Source: Paraspadella gotoi (lineage: Eukaryota; Chaetognatha). Taken from it: DNA of 64,000 bases. Position numbers and translations under genes: made by a program. Below the pieces are notes generated by a model that worked only from the letters and a program-made list of their open reading frames with translations, was not told where the DNA came from and made no database searches. Shown here piece by piece: positions 44,300 to 57,181 of the stretch; within the stretch, counting starts at the first letter, position 1; every line of letters begins with the position of its first letter. The DNA lies in assembly GCA_051294375.1 (NCBI GenBank), contig CM119268.1, positions 5,833,525-5,897,524 on the forward strand. Reading direction: 5' to 3'.

Positions 44300-44530
44300 C
44301 CCATTGGTCGAACCTACCATCATTCCTCGATTTGATTGGTCGAAAAGCTCTATCTGTTTTTGATTGTTTTAAGCTCCAATTGGTTAGTTTTTCACGGGAC
44401 GGAAACCTGATTGGTCGAGAGAATTTGTTACCATTAATGACACATTCCTATTAAAACGATCTGATTGGTGGAAATTAAGAATCATCGACCTTTGATTGGT
44501 CGGACGAAAGTAAACGACGTTTCATTGGAC
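44300..44530 (-). promoter_or_regulatory. Seven CCAAT boxes in about 225 bases, likely promoter of the minus-strand heptad gene
   Basis: ATTGG occurs at about 44303, 44335, 44379, 44409, 44464, 44495 and 44524. Five are embedded in the longer consensus GATTGGTSG, often TGATTGGTCGA. Read on the minus strand they are CCAAT, in the same direction as the gene starting at 43861. CCAAT arrays of this kind are typical binding sites for NF-Y. An NF-Y role and the link to this gene are inference. Confidence 0.6.
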
Positions 44531-44641
44531 GAAGCGGTTTTTTTTTTCTCTTTACTTGTAAAGGTAATTTCCTTCTCAAGGTCACAGGGAGGAAAAACGA
44601 GTGAGAGAAAATGTGAAGGAAGAGTGTAAGAGGGAAAAAAT

Positions 44642-44728
<87 letters not shown>

Positions 44729-44799
44729 TTTCAAAGCAGGAAAGTTACTCGAAAAGATTTCGTTCTGTCTTCTTTTTATAGGGATTTTTAAAAAAATGA

Positions 44800-45150
44800 A
44801 CGAAGAACATGTGATCAGGAATGACATGGGTTTGCTTTATCGGAAATGAGAGAATACTATGTCATTATTGACAATGTCCTAATCAATGACAGAAATCGTG
44901 ATCATTAGAAACTACACGAGTATAAGCCAATGAATTATGACATTTGACATATGTCTTAATTGTGACATATTGTGACATATGCCTTGGCTAACAGAAATGG
45001 GTGAAGGCCGTCATCACAAATGACAGAAGCCTATGTTATTAGAAATGAAAGAAGCTTATGACAAAAGACTGCTTCATCAAAACTGACACAAGTCTGAGAG
45101 AAGTCCAGGTCACCAGAAATGACAGTAGACTGAATCGTTAGAAATAATCT
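44800..45150. repeat. Degenerate minisatellite of about 40-50 bases
   Basis: Recurring blocks such as AGAAATGACAGAAG, CTATGTCATTA and TTAGAAATGA appear at irregular spacing across this stretch. The array is too decayed for an exact period. Confidence 0.5.
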
Positions 45151-45257
45151 TATCAATCTCATATTGATAAAAAAATTGGAGCTTAGTCGTGAAATGGATC
45201 GTTTAAATTACTTTTTTATTGATTTAACAAATTGTAGATCTGTCGTGAAATTGAATC

Positions 45258-45372
45258 AGAATTAAAGTAAATTAAATTAAAGTAAATTAAATTAAAGTTA
45301 ATTAAATTAAAGTAAATTAAATTAAAGTAAATTAAATTAAAGTAAATTAAATTAAAGTAAATTAAATTAAAG
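45258..45372 (+). repeat. 15-bp AT-rich tandem repeat
   Basis: About seven to eight copies of AATTAAAGTAAATTA, almost perfect, ending just before the palindrome arm. Confidence 0.9.
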
Positions 45373-45440
45373 CAAAATGGCGATTTTCTCTTTCTCCCTC
45401 AATCCCTCTATTTTCATCACCTCCCGCTTCTACCTCTCTC

Positions 45441-45496
<56 letters not shown>

Positions 45497-46154
45497 ACTC
45501 TCACTCTCTCTCTCTCTGTGTCCCACTTTCCCTCTCTTCTCATCAATCGCAGAAAGAAAAACATTTACATCTCATAATCAATAGGAGGTTAAAGAAAATA
45601 GACCACCGCAGTGCAATTCTGATAAAAAAAAAAAAGGAAGATGACATCCGTGATGACAGTTATGACAGACGATGCTGACAAATAAAACAGTGAAAAATGT
45701 TTTCACAGTTTGCATGGAATAGGTCTGGTTTATATCAACAAATTATCGCATGTTGATAATAACAACTACTTCATTAATAGCAAAGATATAAGTATTTATG
45801 GAGTTGATAAAATAAACTAATAATAATAGTAATAGAAAATCTTGATTAATAGTTTGCCGGGTCCTGAGACTCAATCATCTTACAACTTACAAGTTGAGTA
45901 GAGAAAGGCAAGTAACACGAAAAAAATTTTTATTTACTAAATAATACTTTATCTATTCAATAGACTATTGGCTAACAATAATTAAGTCGTCAAAAATGTA
46001 AAGACCGGAGCAAATAACATAGCCATAACAATAACTACGACAACGACCAATATGAAGCGAACGGGAATATAAACATTGTTTAAACAACGGTTATTGCGAA
46101 TGTCAACAAAGGGAGACTCCGGCCTCAACCACCGTTCGGAGTAAACATTATTTT

Positions 46155-46505
46155 TTTGGGCACTATTTTCCAAGAGCGACTTATTTCTGTTCCTTAATTA
46201 GCTTTACATTTAAGTATAATATTTTTCTAAATGCTTAATCCAATCTCTAAGCTTTATCCTTAACCGTGACCTAATCCTTAAAACTAATTTCAAATTCTAA
46301 TCTTTAAATACAAACTTTTATTTCACCCCTTAAACTTATGCCCTAAATCCTAATCCACATCCATTCTAACCGAATCCTTAACCCTAACCCCTAACTTATT
46401 CCTTAACCTAAACCCTATCCTTAAACCCTAACCAAATTTTTAAACCTAAAAATTATTTTAATTTTGAATTTAAGCTGAAATGGGAAACTTTCGGAAAAAA
46501 ATGGC
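46155..46505 (-). mobile_element. Telomere-like-core element, copy F
   Basis: Left end CCAAGAGCGACTTATTTCTG then TTCCTTAA (end 2), core of AACCCTAA-type repeats, and right end AAGCTGAAATGGGAAACTTT then CGG (end 1 in reverse complement). Both ends are present. It is mirrored at about 54945-55285. Confidence 0.7.
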
Positions 46506-47644
46506 CTTTTTTGGTGGAAAACTCGATCGCCAAACAAGAAGATTCTCCACTTTACGCGTTTGTTCAAATGAGCAGGAGATAAAAGAGTTTCGCTTCTCTG
46601 CCCGTGACGGTGTATCAACATCGGTGTATCACATCGGTGAAGCACTTCGAACAAGTAGTTATGTATTTAATTTTCTGTTTTTAGATACGTCAATCGGTAC
46701 GTCTATCTCGTACAAATCATCGGGCAATATTTAATAAAAAGTTAAAGAAATCGAACTAGATCAATTAATAAGCAGTAATGTTTATAATATAATAATATAA
46801 TAATTAATCTGTCCGTCAGTTAGTCAATCAGTCAATTAGACACTTAATCAATAAGTCACTTAATCAATCAGTCAACCAATCAGTCAGTCAGTTCGTCAAT
46901 CAGTCGGTCAGACAGTCAAAACAATTTTTTATTCAGTTTCAGCAATAACTTTCCGATGGTTCGAAGTTCAGACGAGTTAAAGAGTTAAGACTTTTCATTA
47001 TTGAGTATAAAGTTTAGAAATAAAAAAAAAATGAAGACGGAATGCGAAAGACGAAATGGAAATCAGTCAAAGTCAAACTATTTGCTTAATACGATTTGAA
47101 CGATGAATCTTGGTTGATTTTCCTGATTTGCATCAATTCAGGTTTTCTTAAATCGATAAAAGAAACAAGAACGTTACTTGGCGTTCAATTAGGCTTTGAA
47201 ATCTCTCTTTCTTTCTTTCTTTCTCTCTTTCTTTCTTTCTTTTTTCGATATGGACTTTTTGTATAATAAATCCTCGCTCAGGTAACAAATCTGTTCATGA
47301 CCGATTTTTTTTTTTTTTTATTAAACATTATCATCTGTTTTAATGAAAGATTCAGCAACTAATTCCGTTAGACTAAGCTCTATACCGCCCTCGTTATACG
47401 AGCTGTTATGCTCGGTTATGTCCTCGATGTTCTGCGCAGTGAGAAGGCAGTTTCTTCGGGTCTATTTATTTTATGACTTTAGTCTCCGTTAGTGAGAGCG
47501 ATATAAAAGAAAAAAAAGCTCAAACCCTAGCGTGATGATAAAAAAAAATTCAAACTCTCTTTACCTCACCTTTGGTGATAAAGAAAATCAATTTTCCTTT
47601 TGTGTCATTTAATATTGTTGATGTACTTGAGCATGAAACAGATT

Positions 47645-47825
47645 CGGGCTCTCTATTCCAAAAGTCCCCTTTTTCTGTACCTTAATACTTGAACTTTAAA
47701 CCCAAATAGCTAACCCTAATCGAGGCCTGAACCCATAAACTAACATTAATCTCTCACCTTATTCCCTGTTCTCTACCCCGAACCGCAGATTTAAACGGGG
47801 GGCAATTTACTGAGGCCCATGAGGT
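47645..47825 (-). mobile_element. Telomere-like-core element, copy G (short)
   Basis: Left end CCAAAAGTCCCCTTTTTCTG then TACCTTAA, a short degenerate CCCTAA core, and right end GATTTAAACGGGGGGCAATT. It is mirrored at about 53745-53905. Confidence 0.6.
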
Positions 47826-48169
47826 GAAAGTTCGCTAATGTTGTAAATACATTTTTTTACGATTAATTTTTAAGAGTTCCCTTCAGTTGCAACTGAGTTA
47901 CGAACTACATATAGAAAGTATTAAAAACGTGAACGAAGTTCATGGAACTGGAACTAGAACGAGTGAACAATAAAAATAGTATGACACATTTAATAAAATC
48001 ACGTTTGTGATAAAGGTGAAGACTCGTGTAACAAAAGTTTCTCCTTAAATTTGTGAAGGTTTTTTTTCTTTTTAAAGACGCAAGTGAAAAAAAAAGGGGG
48101 AATTTATTAGGAACTACTTTTCCTTTCATCGAAAAAGGCGAAGTTCCATTTTACTTTCCCAAACGGCGG

Positions 48170-48179
48170 TTTAAATTTT

Positions 48180-48211
<32 letters not shown>

Positions 48212-49006
48212 AATCTTTTCTTCTTTTTCTTTCTTCTTTCTCTTCGATACTCTCTCTCATTTTTTCCCTTTCTATCTCCAACAAATTACCTTTCTACCTT
48301 CCTCTCTTTCCTCCTTCTCCGTCTCCCTCCTCCTCTTTCTCTCCTCTCTCGTTCCGTCAGTCCTCGACGCACTCTCGGTCCACTCGTCGTCTCTCCTCGT
48401 CTCCCCTCGTCTCTCTCATCTCTCCTCCTCTCTCTCCTCTTTCTCTCTCTCCCTCTCTCTCTCTCTCAATTATTCTGACTTTTCATCCAAATTTTTTCTC
48501 TTCATCTCAATTTTTGGGTTCGACTCTTGAGAGAGACTGACTGACCTGTCATCCAACTTCATCCAACTTTTGATCAAATTTCTTGTCACTCGTGACGAAT
48601 CAAGATTTTCAATTTCTCTCCTCTTTTTTTCTTTCTTTTTCTCGACTTGATCGTTGTTATTGCTTTATTATTAATAATATGATTATTATTATTGTTATTA
48701 TTATTATTATTATTTTTATTATTTTAATTATTATTGTTATGTTTTTTTTATTACTATTATTAATTCATTTCAAATGATATCGGAAATGCTTAAAATTTGT
48801 AACGTGACGTAAACTCACTTTATGACAAGAAAAACTGTATTTGATGAGCCCTTTAGTCATGATAATAATAATCCATCAGTCTATCCAACTAACCATCTAT
48901 CCCTCTTTCCACCCATCTCTCATCTATCGAGCCAGACATCAATCGCTTTTGAGATCAGCTACATCACAATCTCAAAGACAACTCCACCCCTCGGCATCCT
49001 TATTCA

Positions 49007-49049
<43 letters not shown>

Positions 49050-49063
49050 GTCCTGTCTGTCTC

Positions 49064-49150
<87 letters not shown>

Positions 49151-50340
49151 CTTGCCGCAACACTTGAATGTCTTCGGTTCATAGGCGCCTTTAGTGGATC
49201 AAAGCCTTTCAGCGGAAAGCTTTTCAGCTCTCTCTCCTCTCTCTCTCTCTTCTCTCTCCTCTCTCTCTCCCTCTTCTTCTCTCTCTCTTCCTTCTCCTCT
49301 CTCTCTCTCTCTCCTTCCCCCTTTCGTTCTTTCAGCGTCATTGGCAATCGCTTTTCCTCCTCCTAGGCCGTCTCTTCTTCCTCCTCCTCCTCTTCCTCCT
49401 CCTCTCTCCAGCCTTCGTTTCGTTTCCTCCTTATTTTTCCTTTCCTCCTTATTTTTCCTTTCCTCCTTTTTCCTCTCCTCCTTTTTTCGTCTTCTTTTTA
49501 TTATTTCTTTTTTTTCCTTTTTTCTTTCCTCATTTTTTCCTTTCCTCCTTTTTTTCGTCTTCTTATTATTTATTTTTTTTCCTTTTTCCTTTCCTCCTTT
49601 TTTTTCCTCCTTTTTTCGTCTTCTTTTTATTATTTCTTTTTTTCTTTTTTTTCTTTCCTTCTTTTTTCTTTCTTCTTTGTTTCCTCCTTTTTTCTCTCCT
49701 CCTTCTTTTCCTTTTCTCATTTTCTTCTTTTTTCTTTTTTCTTTTCCCTTTGTTTTCTTTTCTCCTTTTTTCCTTTCCCCTTTTTTGCCTTTTTTTCATT
49801 CCTTAGTTATTTCTTCTTTTCCTCCTTTTTTTTTGCTCTTGTTTTTTCTTTCGTCTTCGTCCTCTTCTTTTTTCTTTTCTCCGGATCAAGATAATCCTCT
49901 TATCATTTCTTCTCTTTTTAATGTTATCATTTCTTATATATTTCATTTTATCATTTCTTCTCTTTTTCATCTTATCATTTTTTTTTCATTTTATCATTTC
50001 TTCTCTTTTTCATTTTATCATACCTCCTCTTCTTAATTTTATCATTTCATCATTTCTTTTCTTTTTAATGTTATTATTCCTTTTTGCATTACATTTTAAC
50101 ATTCCTCTTTTCCCATCTCATCATTTCTTCACTTTTACATTTTATAATTTCTTCTCTTTTTTATTTTATCATTTATTTTAATTCGCATTTACTTTTAGCT
50201 TTATTGAAACTCTTTCTGTTCTTTTCTTCCTTCTTATCACATCTTCTCTTCCTCCTTTTGCTCCTCCCCCTTTTCGACTCTTCTTTCCTTTCCTTCCTTC
50301 CTCCTCCTCCTCCTCCTCCTCTTCCTCCTCCTTCTAGATC
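48170..50340 (+). repeat. About 2.2 kb of near-continuous polypyrimidine
   Basis: The plus strand is overwhelmingly C/T, with TCCTCC, CTTT and CT subrepeats and a few mixed interruptions (notably about 48500-49010). Its mirror is polypurine at about 51220-53395. Long Phe/Ser/Leu or Lys/Glu/Arg reading frames here are artefacts of composition. Confidence 0.85.
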
Positions 50341-50724
50341 CCCGAGCGTGTCTGCTCATATCAACAGGCGATGGGAAGAAAAAGAAAAGAGAAAAAAAAA
50401 CCAGATTCAAAGAAAAAGAAAAACAAAAGACAAATAAAAGTGAAAGAAAAAAATACGGAAAAACAAAAGAAATTCGGATGAAAAAATATGAGGCCAGACA
50501 AAGCAGAATGAAAAAGTAAACAAAACAAAGTAAAATAGTAAACGAATCAAAATGAAAACAAAAAACTAAGAAACGAAAAAAGGCAATACATTTTGTGGCT
50601 CAACGCTGAACGTCAAGAAAAATTTGAAAACAAAAAAATAGAGAAAAGCAAAAAACATTCGGTCGGAATAAACACAAAACGAAGCGGATAGCATACGGAT
50701 ATTGTCTCGTATATATTGTAATTC

Positions 50725-50726
<2 letters not shown>

Positions 50727-50802
<76 letters not shown>

Positions 50803-50835
50803 AGAGAAGAGAGAGAGAGAAGAGAAGAGAGAGAT
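50727..50835. repeat. Palindrome 1 centre: (CT)n joined to (GA)n
   Basis: The sequence turns over exactly at CTCGAG (50756-50761), with no spacer: ATTGTAATTCGATCTCTC on one side and GAGATCCGAATTACAAT on the other. Zero-length loops are uncommon for stable natural palindromes and common for fold-back chimeras. Confidence 0.95.
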
Positions 50836-52244
50836 CCGAATTACAATATATACGAGACAATATCCGTATGTGTATCCGCTTCGTTTGGTTTTATTCCAAC
50901 GAATGTTTTTTTGCTTTTCTCTATTTTTTTTGTTTTCAAAATTTTTCTTCGTTCAGCGTTGAGCCACAAAATGTATTGCCTTTTTCGTTTCTTAGTTTTT
51001 TGTTTTCATTTTGATTTCGTTTACTATTTTATTTTGTTTTGTTTACTTTTTCATTCTGCTTTGTCTGGCCTCCTCATTATTATTTTTATCCGATTTCTTT
51101 TGTTTTTTTTCCGTATTTTTTTCTTTTACTTTTATTTGTCTTTTGTTTTTCTTTTTCTTTGAATCTGTTTTTTTTTTCTTTTTCTTTTTCTTCCCATCGC
51201 CTGTTGATATGAGCAGACACGGCTCGGGGATCTAGAAGGAGGAGGAAGAGGAGGAGAGGAGGAGGAGGAAGGAAGGAAAGGAAAGAAGAGTCGAAAAGGG
51301 AGGAGCAAAAGGAGGAAGAGAAGATGTGATAAGAAGGAAGAAAAGAAACGAAAGAGTTTCAATAAAGCTAAAAGTAAATGCGAATTAAAATAATGATAAA
51401 ATAAAAAAGAAAGAAATTTATAAAATGTAAAGTGAAGAAATAAAGAGATGGGAAAAGAGAATGTTAAAATGTAATGCAAAAAGATAATAACATAAAAAGA
51501 AAAGAAATGTGAAATGATAAAATGAAGAAGAGATATATAATGAAAAGAGAAATGATATGAATAAAAAAAATGAAAAAAAAATGATGAAAAGATGATAGAG
51601 AAGAGAAGAAATGATAAAATGAAATATAAAAGAATTGATAACATTAAAAAGAGAAGAAATGATAAGAGGATTATCTTGATCCGGAGAAAAGAAAAAAGAA
51701 GAGGACGAAGACGATAGAAAAAACAAGAGCAAAAAAAAGGAGGAAAAGAAGAAATAACTAAGAATGAAAAAAAGGCAAAAAAGGGAAAGGAAAAAAAGGA
51801 GAAAAGAAAACAAAGGGAAAAGAAAGAAAAAGAAAGAAAATGAGAAAAGGAAAAGAAGGAGAGAGAGAAAAAAGGAGGAACACAAAGGAAGAAGAAAAAA
51901 GAAGGAAAGAAAAAAGAAAAAAAAGAAATAATAAAAAGAGACGAAAAAAAGGAGGAAAAAAAAGGAGAAAGGAAAAGGAAAAAAAAAGAAATAATAAGAA
52001 GACGAAAAAAAGGAGGAAAGGAAAAAAATGAGGAAAGAAAAAGGAAAAAAAAAAAAGAATATAATAAGAAGACGAAAAAAGGAGGAGAGGAAAAAGGAGG
52101 AAGGAAAATAAGGAGAAAAAGGAAAAAAAATAAGGAGGAAACGAAACGAAGGCTGAGAGAGAGGAGGAGGAAGAGGAGGAGGAGGAAGAAGAGACGGCCT
52201 AGGAGGAGAAAAGCGATTGCCAATGACGCTGAAAGAACGAAAGG

Positions 52245-52316
<72 letters not shown>

Positions 52317-52435
52317 TGAAAAAGCTTTCCGCTGAAAGGCTTTGATCCACTAAAGGCGCCTATGAACCGAAGACATTCAAGTGTTGCGGCAAGAGAGAGA
52401 GGAGAGAGGAGAGAGAGAGAGAGAGAGAAGAAGAA

Positions 52436-52488
<53 letters not shown>

Positions 52489-52496
52489 CGAGAAAA

Positions 52497-52560
<64 letters not shown>

Positions 52561-53109
52561 GTTTGTTAAGGATGCCGAGGGGTGGAGTTGTCTTTGAGAT
52601 TGTGAGTAGCTGATCTCAAAAGGCGATTGATGTCTGGCTCGATAGATGAGAGATGGGTGGAAAGAGGGATAGATGGTTAGTTGGATAGACTATGGATTAT
52701 TATTATCATGCTAAAGGGCTCATCAAATACAGTTTTTCTTGTCATAAAGTGAGTTACGTCACGTACAAATTTTAAGCATTTCCGATATCATTGAAATGAA
52801 ATTATAATAAATTATAATAAAAATATAAATAAAAACATAATTAAAAAATAATAATAAATAATAAATAAAAAAATAATAATAATCATATTATTAATAATAA
52901 AGCAATAACAACGATCAAGTCGAGAAAAAGAAAGAAAAAAAGAGGAGAGAAATTGAAAATCTTGATTCGTCACGATGACAAGAAATTTGATCAAAAGTTG
53001 GATGAAGTTGGATGACAGGTCAGTCAGTCTCTTCAAGAGTCGAACCCAAAAATTGGAGTGAAGAAAAAAATTTGGATGAAAAGTCCAGAATTAATTAGAG
53101 AGAGAGAGA

Positions 53110-53161
<52 letters not shown>

Positions 53162-53281
53162 AGAGAGAGAGAGAGAGAGGAAGAGAGAAGGAGAGAGAGA
53201 GAGAGACGGAGAAAGAGAGAAGGATAGAAAGGTAATTTGTGAGATAGAAAGGGAAAAAAATGAGAGAGAGTATCAAGAAAG

Positions 53282-53312
<31 letters not shown>

Positions 53313-55924
53313 AAAGAAAGAAAGAAAGAAAGAAAGAAAGAAAAGAAAGAAAGAAGAAAGAAGAAGAAAGAAAGAAAAAAGAAAGAAAATTTAAACCGCC
53401 GTTTGGAAAGTAAAATGGAACTTCGCCTTTTTCGATGAAAGAAAAGTAGTTCCTAATAATTCCCTTTTTTTTCACTTGCGTCTTTAAAAAGAAAAAACCC
53501 CACAAATTTAAGGAGAAACTTTGTTACACGAGTTCTTCACCTTTATCACAAAACGTGATTTTATTAAATGTGTCATACTATTTTTATTGTTCACTCGTTC
53601 TAGTTCCAGTTCCATGAACCTTCGTTCACGTTTTTTAATACTTTCTATATGTAGTTCGTAAACTCAGTTGCAACTGAAGGGAACTCTTAAAAATTAATCG
53701 TAAAAAAAATTTATTACAACTTAGCGACATTCACACTCTCATGGGCCTCAGTAAATTGCCCCCCGTTTAAATCTGGGTTCGGGGTAGAGAACAGGGAATA
53801 AGGTGAGAGATTAATGTTAGTTTGTATGGGTTCGGCCTGATTAGGGTTAGCTATTTGGGTTTAAAGTTCAAGTATTAAGGTACAGAAAAAGGGGACTTTT
53901 GGAATAGAGGCCCGAATCTGTTTTCATGCTCTCAAGTACATCAACAATATTAAATGACACAAAAGGAAAATTGATTTTATTTATCACCAAAGTGAGGTAA
54001 AGAGAGTTTGAATTTTTTTTTATCATCACGCTAGGGTTTGAGCTTTTTTTTCTTTTATATCGCTCTCACTAACGGAGACTAAAGTCATAAAATAAATAGA
54101 CCCGAAGAAACTGCCTTCTCACTGCGAGAACATCGAGGACATAACCGAGCATAACAGCTCGTATAACGAGGGCGGTATAGAGCTCTTAGTCTAACGGAAT
54201 TAGTTGCTGAATCTTTCATTAAAACAGATGATAATGTTTAATAAAAAAAAAAATCGGGTCATGAAAGATTTGTTACCTGAGCGAGATTTATTATACAAAA
54301 AGTCCATATCGAAAAAAGAAAGAAAGAAAGAGAGAAAGAAAGAAAGAAAGAAAGAGAGATTTCAAAGCCTAATTGAACGCCAGTAACGTTCTTGTTTCTT
54401 TTATCGATTTTAAAAAAACCTGAATTGATGCAAATCAGGAAATCAACCAAGATTCATCGTTAAATCGTATTAAGCAAATAGTTTGACTCTGACTGATTTC
54501 CATTTGTCTTTCGCATTTCCGTCTTCATTTTTTCTAAACTTTATACTCAATAATAAAAAGTCTTAACTCTTTACAATCGTCTGAACTTCGAACCATCCGA
54601 AAGTTAGCTTAATTGAATTACTGATTGACTGAACTGACGGACAGATTAATTATTATATATTATATTATAAACATACTGCTTATTAATTGATCTAGTTGAT
54701 TTCTTTAACTTTTTATTAAATATTGTGCCGATGATTTGTACGAGATAGAGTACCGATTGACGTATCTAAAAACAGAAATTAAATACATAACTACTTGTTC
54801 GAAGTGCTTCACCGATGTGATACACCGATGTTGATACACCGTCACGGGCAGAGAAGCGAAAACTCTTTTATCTCCTGCTCATTTGAACAAACGCGTAAAG
54901 TGGAGATCTTCTTGTTTGGCGATCGAGTTTTCCACCAAAAAAGGCCATTTTTTTCCGAAAGTTTCCCATTTCAAGCTTAAATTCAAAATAAAATAATTTT
55001 TAGGTTTAAAAATTTGGTTAGGGTTTAAGGATAGGGTTAGGTTAAGGAATAAGTTAGGGGTTAGGGTTAAGATTCGGTTAGAATGGATGTGGATTAGGAT
55101 TTAGGGCATAAGTTTTAAGGGGTGAAATAAAAGTTTGTATTTAAAGATTAAAATTTGAAATTAGTTTTAAGGATTAGGTCACGTTAAGGATAAAGCTTAG
55201 AGATTGGATTAAGCATTTAAAAAATATTATACTTAAATGTAAAGCTAATTAAGGAACAGAAAATAAGTCGCTCTTGGAAAATAGTGCCCAAAAAAATAAT
55301 GTTTACTCCGAACGGTGGTTGAGGCCGGAGTCTCCTTTTGTTGACATACGCAATAACCGTTTGTTTAAACAATGTTTATATTCCCGTTCGCTTCATATTG
55401 GTCGTTGTCGTAGTTATTGTTATGGCTATTTTATTTGCTCCGGTCTTTACATTTTTGACGACTTAATTATTCTTTAGCCAATAGTCTATTAAATAGATAA
55501 AGTATTATTAGTAAATAAATTTTTTTTCGTGTTACTTGCCTTTCTCTACTCAACTTGTAAGTTGTAGATGATTGAGTCTCAGGACCGGCAAACTATTAAT
55601 CAGATTTTCTATTACTATTATTATTAGTTTATTTTATCAACTCCATAAATACTTATATTCTTTGCTATTAAATGAAGTAGTTGTTATATCAACATGCTAT
55701 AATTTGTTGATTATAAACCAGACCTATTCCATGCAAACTGTGAAAACATTTTTCACTGTTTATTTGTCAGCATCGTCTGTCATAACTGGTCATCACGGAT
55801 GTCATCTTCCTTTTTTTTTTTTATCAGAATTGCACTGCGGTGGTCTATTTTCTTTAACCTCCTATTGATTATGAGATGTAAATGTTTTTCTTCTGCTTGA
55901 TGAGAAGAGAGGGAAAGTGGACAC

Positions 55925-56010
<86 letters not shown>
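50759..56010 (-). repeat. Palindrome 1, right arm
   Basis: Reverse-complement copy of 45436-50758 with many 1-3-nt indels and some larger length changes. For example, the CAGT/CAAT repeat at about 46810-46920 is reduced to about 30 bases near 54620-54650. Similarity stops within the (GA)n array at about 55930-56010. Mirrored telomere-like elements lie at about 53745-53905 and 54945-55285. Confidence 0.9.
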
Positions 56011-56012
<2 letters not shown>

Positions 56013-56019
56013 GCGCTTC

Positions 56020-56662
56020 TTAACGCGGCGACCTAGATAATCCGAGATTATCGCCAAATAAAACAAATCTAAGTTTCATCTCTATTCTTCTAGAGTGCCC
56101 TAATTTGTGCCCTAATAATTATTGATTCAATTCCGTGTTCAACTGGCTCTCAAATAAGTCGAAGTCCTGCTATCGAGTGCGACTCACTGCTACGATAGCA
56201 GACTCTTACAGACCTCTGCTTGGCTAAGTCTATAATTAGCATGTATAACACATCTTCATAAAGCATCCACGCGGTCTGACTATAACCTTATATATTATGT
56301 GAGAGAACCATGTGAATAAAAGCAGAAATATGTAACCACATGTTTTGACGCATATACTCACATTTCCATCCTCTAGGTAAAATATTCTAGATGTGATAGT
56401 GGGTCGAATCGTCCGCTATGTTGTGAGATCGGTCTCGCTACGAGAACCGCGTGTGGTGAGGTGTGCATGTGTAGTGTGTCAAGTTAAAACCCTCTGGGTT
56501 GCACTGACGAATGTGGTGCATCTCGACTGACAGGCTAATACTAGCGAGCGCAAGCAATGCTAATTAGACAAATAAACCTTAAACTTAAAGTAACATAATA
56601 TAACACTACAGCTACAATTAAATATCAAATCCAATGTATAACTAAACCTGGGTCATTTGGGT
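56020..56662. other. Unique spacer between the two palindromes
   Basis: About 640 bases of non-repetitive sequence with a short inverted repeat (TGCTATCGAGTG...CTACGATAGCA, about 56170-56205). It ends at an N gap. No exon is recognised. Confidence 0.55.
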
Positions 56663-56687
56663 NNNNNNNNNNNNNNNNNNNNNNNNN

Positions 56688-56720
56688 TTTTTTTCTTTTT
56701 GTTCCTTTCCTCTCTCTTTT

Positions 56721-56765
<45 letters not shown>

Positions 56766-57025
56766 TTTCTTTCTTTTCTTCTTTATCTTTCTTTTCTTTC
56801 TTTCATAATTCTGTCTTCTTCTTTTCCTTTTTCTTTCTTTTTCTTCTTTCTTTCTTTTCTTTCTTTCTTTCTTTCTGGTCCCTCCTTCTATCTCTTTTTC
56901 TCTCCTTTTCGTTCCGGTCAGCGATTTTCAACTTTCGAATTGAGACGCGAAGAAAATTGAATAAAGTGACTCAATAATTCTGAATTCGTGATCTCGTCGT
57001 CGTCTCCGTCGTCCAGTTCGTCGGT

Positions 57026-57067
<42 letters not shown>

Positions 57068-57135
57068 GTCGTCCACCGAAGGAAAGAAAAAAATTTTAAT
57101 GGAGAGAGGGGAAAGTGGAATAAAAAGAGAGAGAA

Positions 57136-57181
<46 letters not shown>

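Larger units (their letters stand above)
45436..50758 (+). repeat. Palindrome 1, left arm (about 5.3 kb)
   Basis: This whole stretch is repeated in reverse complement at 50759-56010. Landmarks that mirror are AACATTTACATCTCATAATC (45561 against 55880), the Gly-free open stretch starting MENSAQKNNVYSERWLRPES (46173 minus against 55274 plus), MFEVLHRCDTPMLIHRHGQR (46654 minus against 54795 plus), and the polypyrimidine tract. It contains telomere-like elements (46155-46505, 47645-47825) but no gene I recognise. Confidence 0.9.

Noticed and set aside
45982-46173. Frame MENSAQKNNVYSERWLRPES with a hydrophobic tail, mirrored at 55274-55477
   Set aside because: Duplicated only by the palindrome. 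The tail breaks in the mirror copy, and no splice sites or homology are visible.
46421-46654. Frame MFEVLHRCDTPMLIHRHGQR, present again at 54795-54980
   Set aside because: The second copy exists because of the palindrome, not selection, and the frames diverge after about 22 residues through indels. It overlaps a telomere-like element end.
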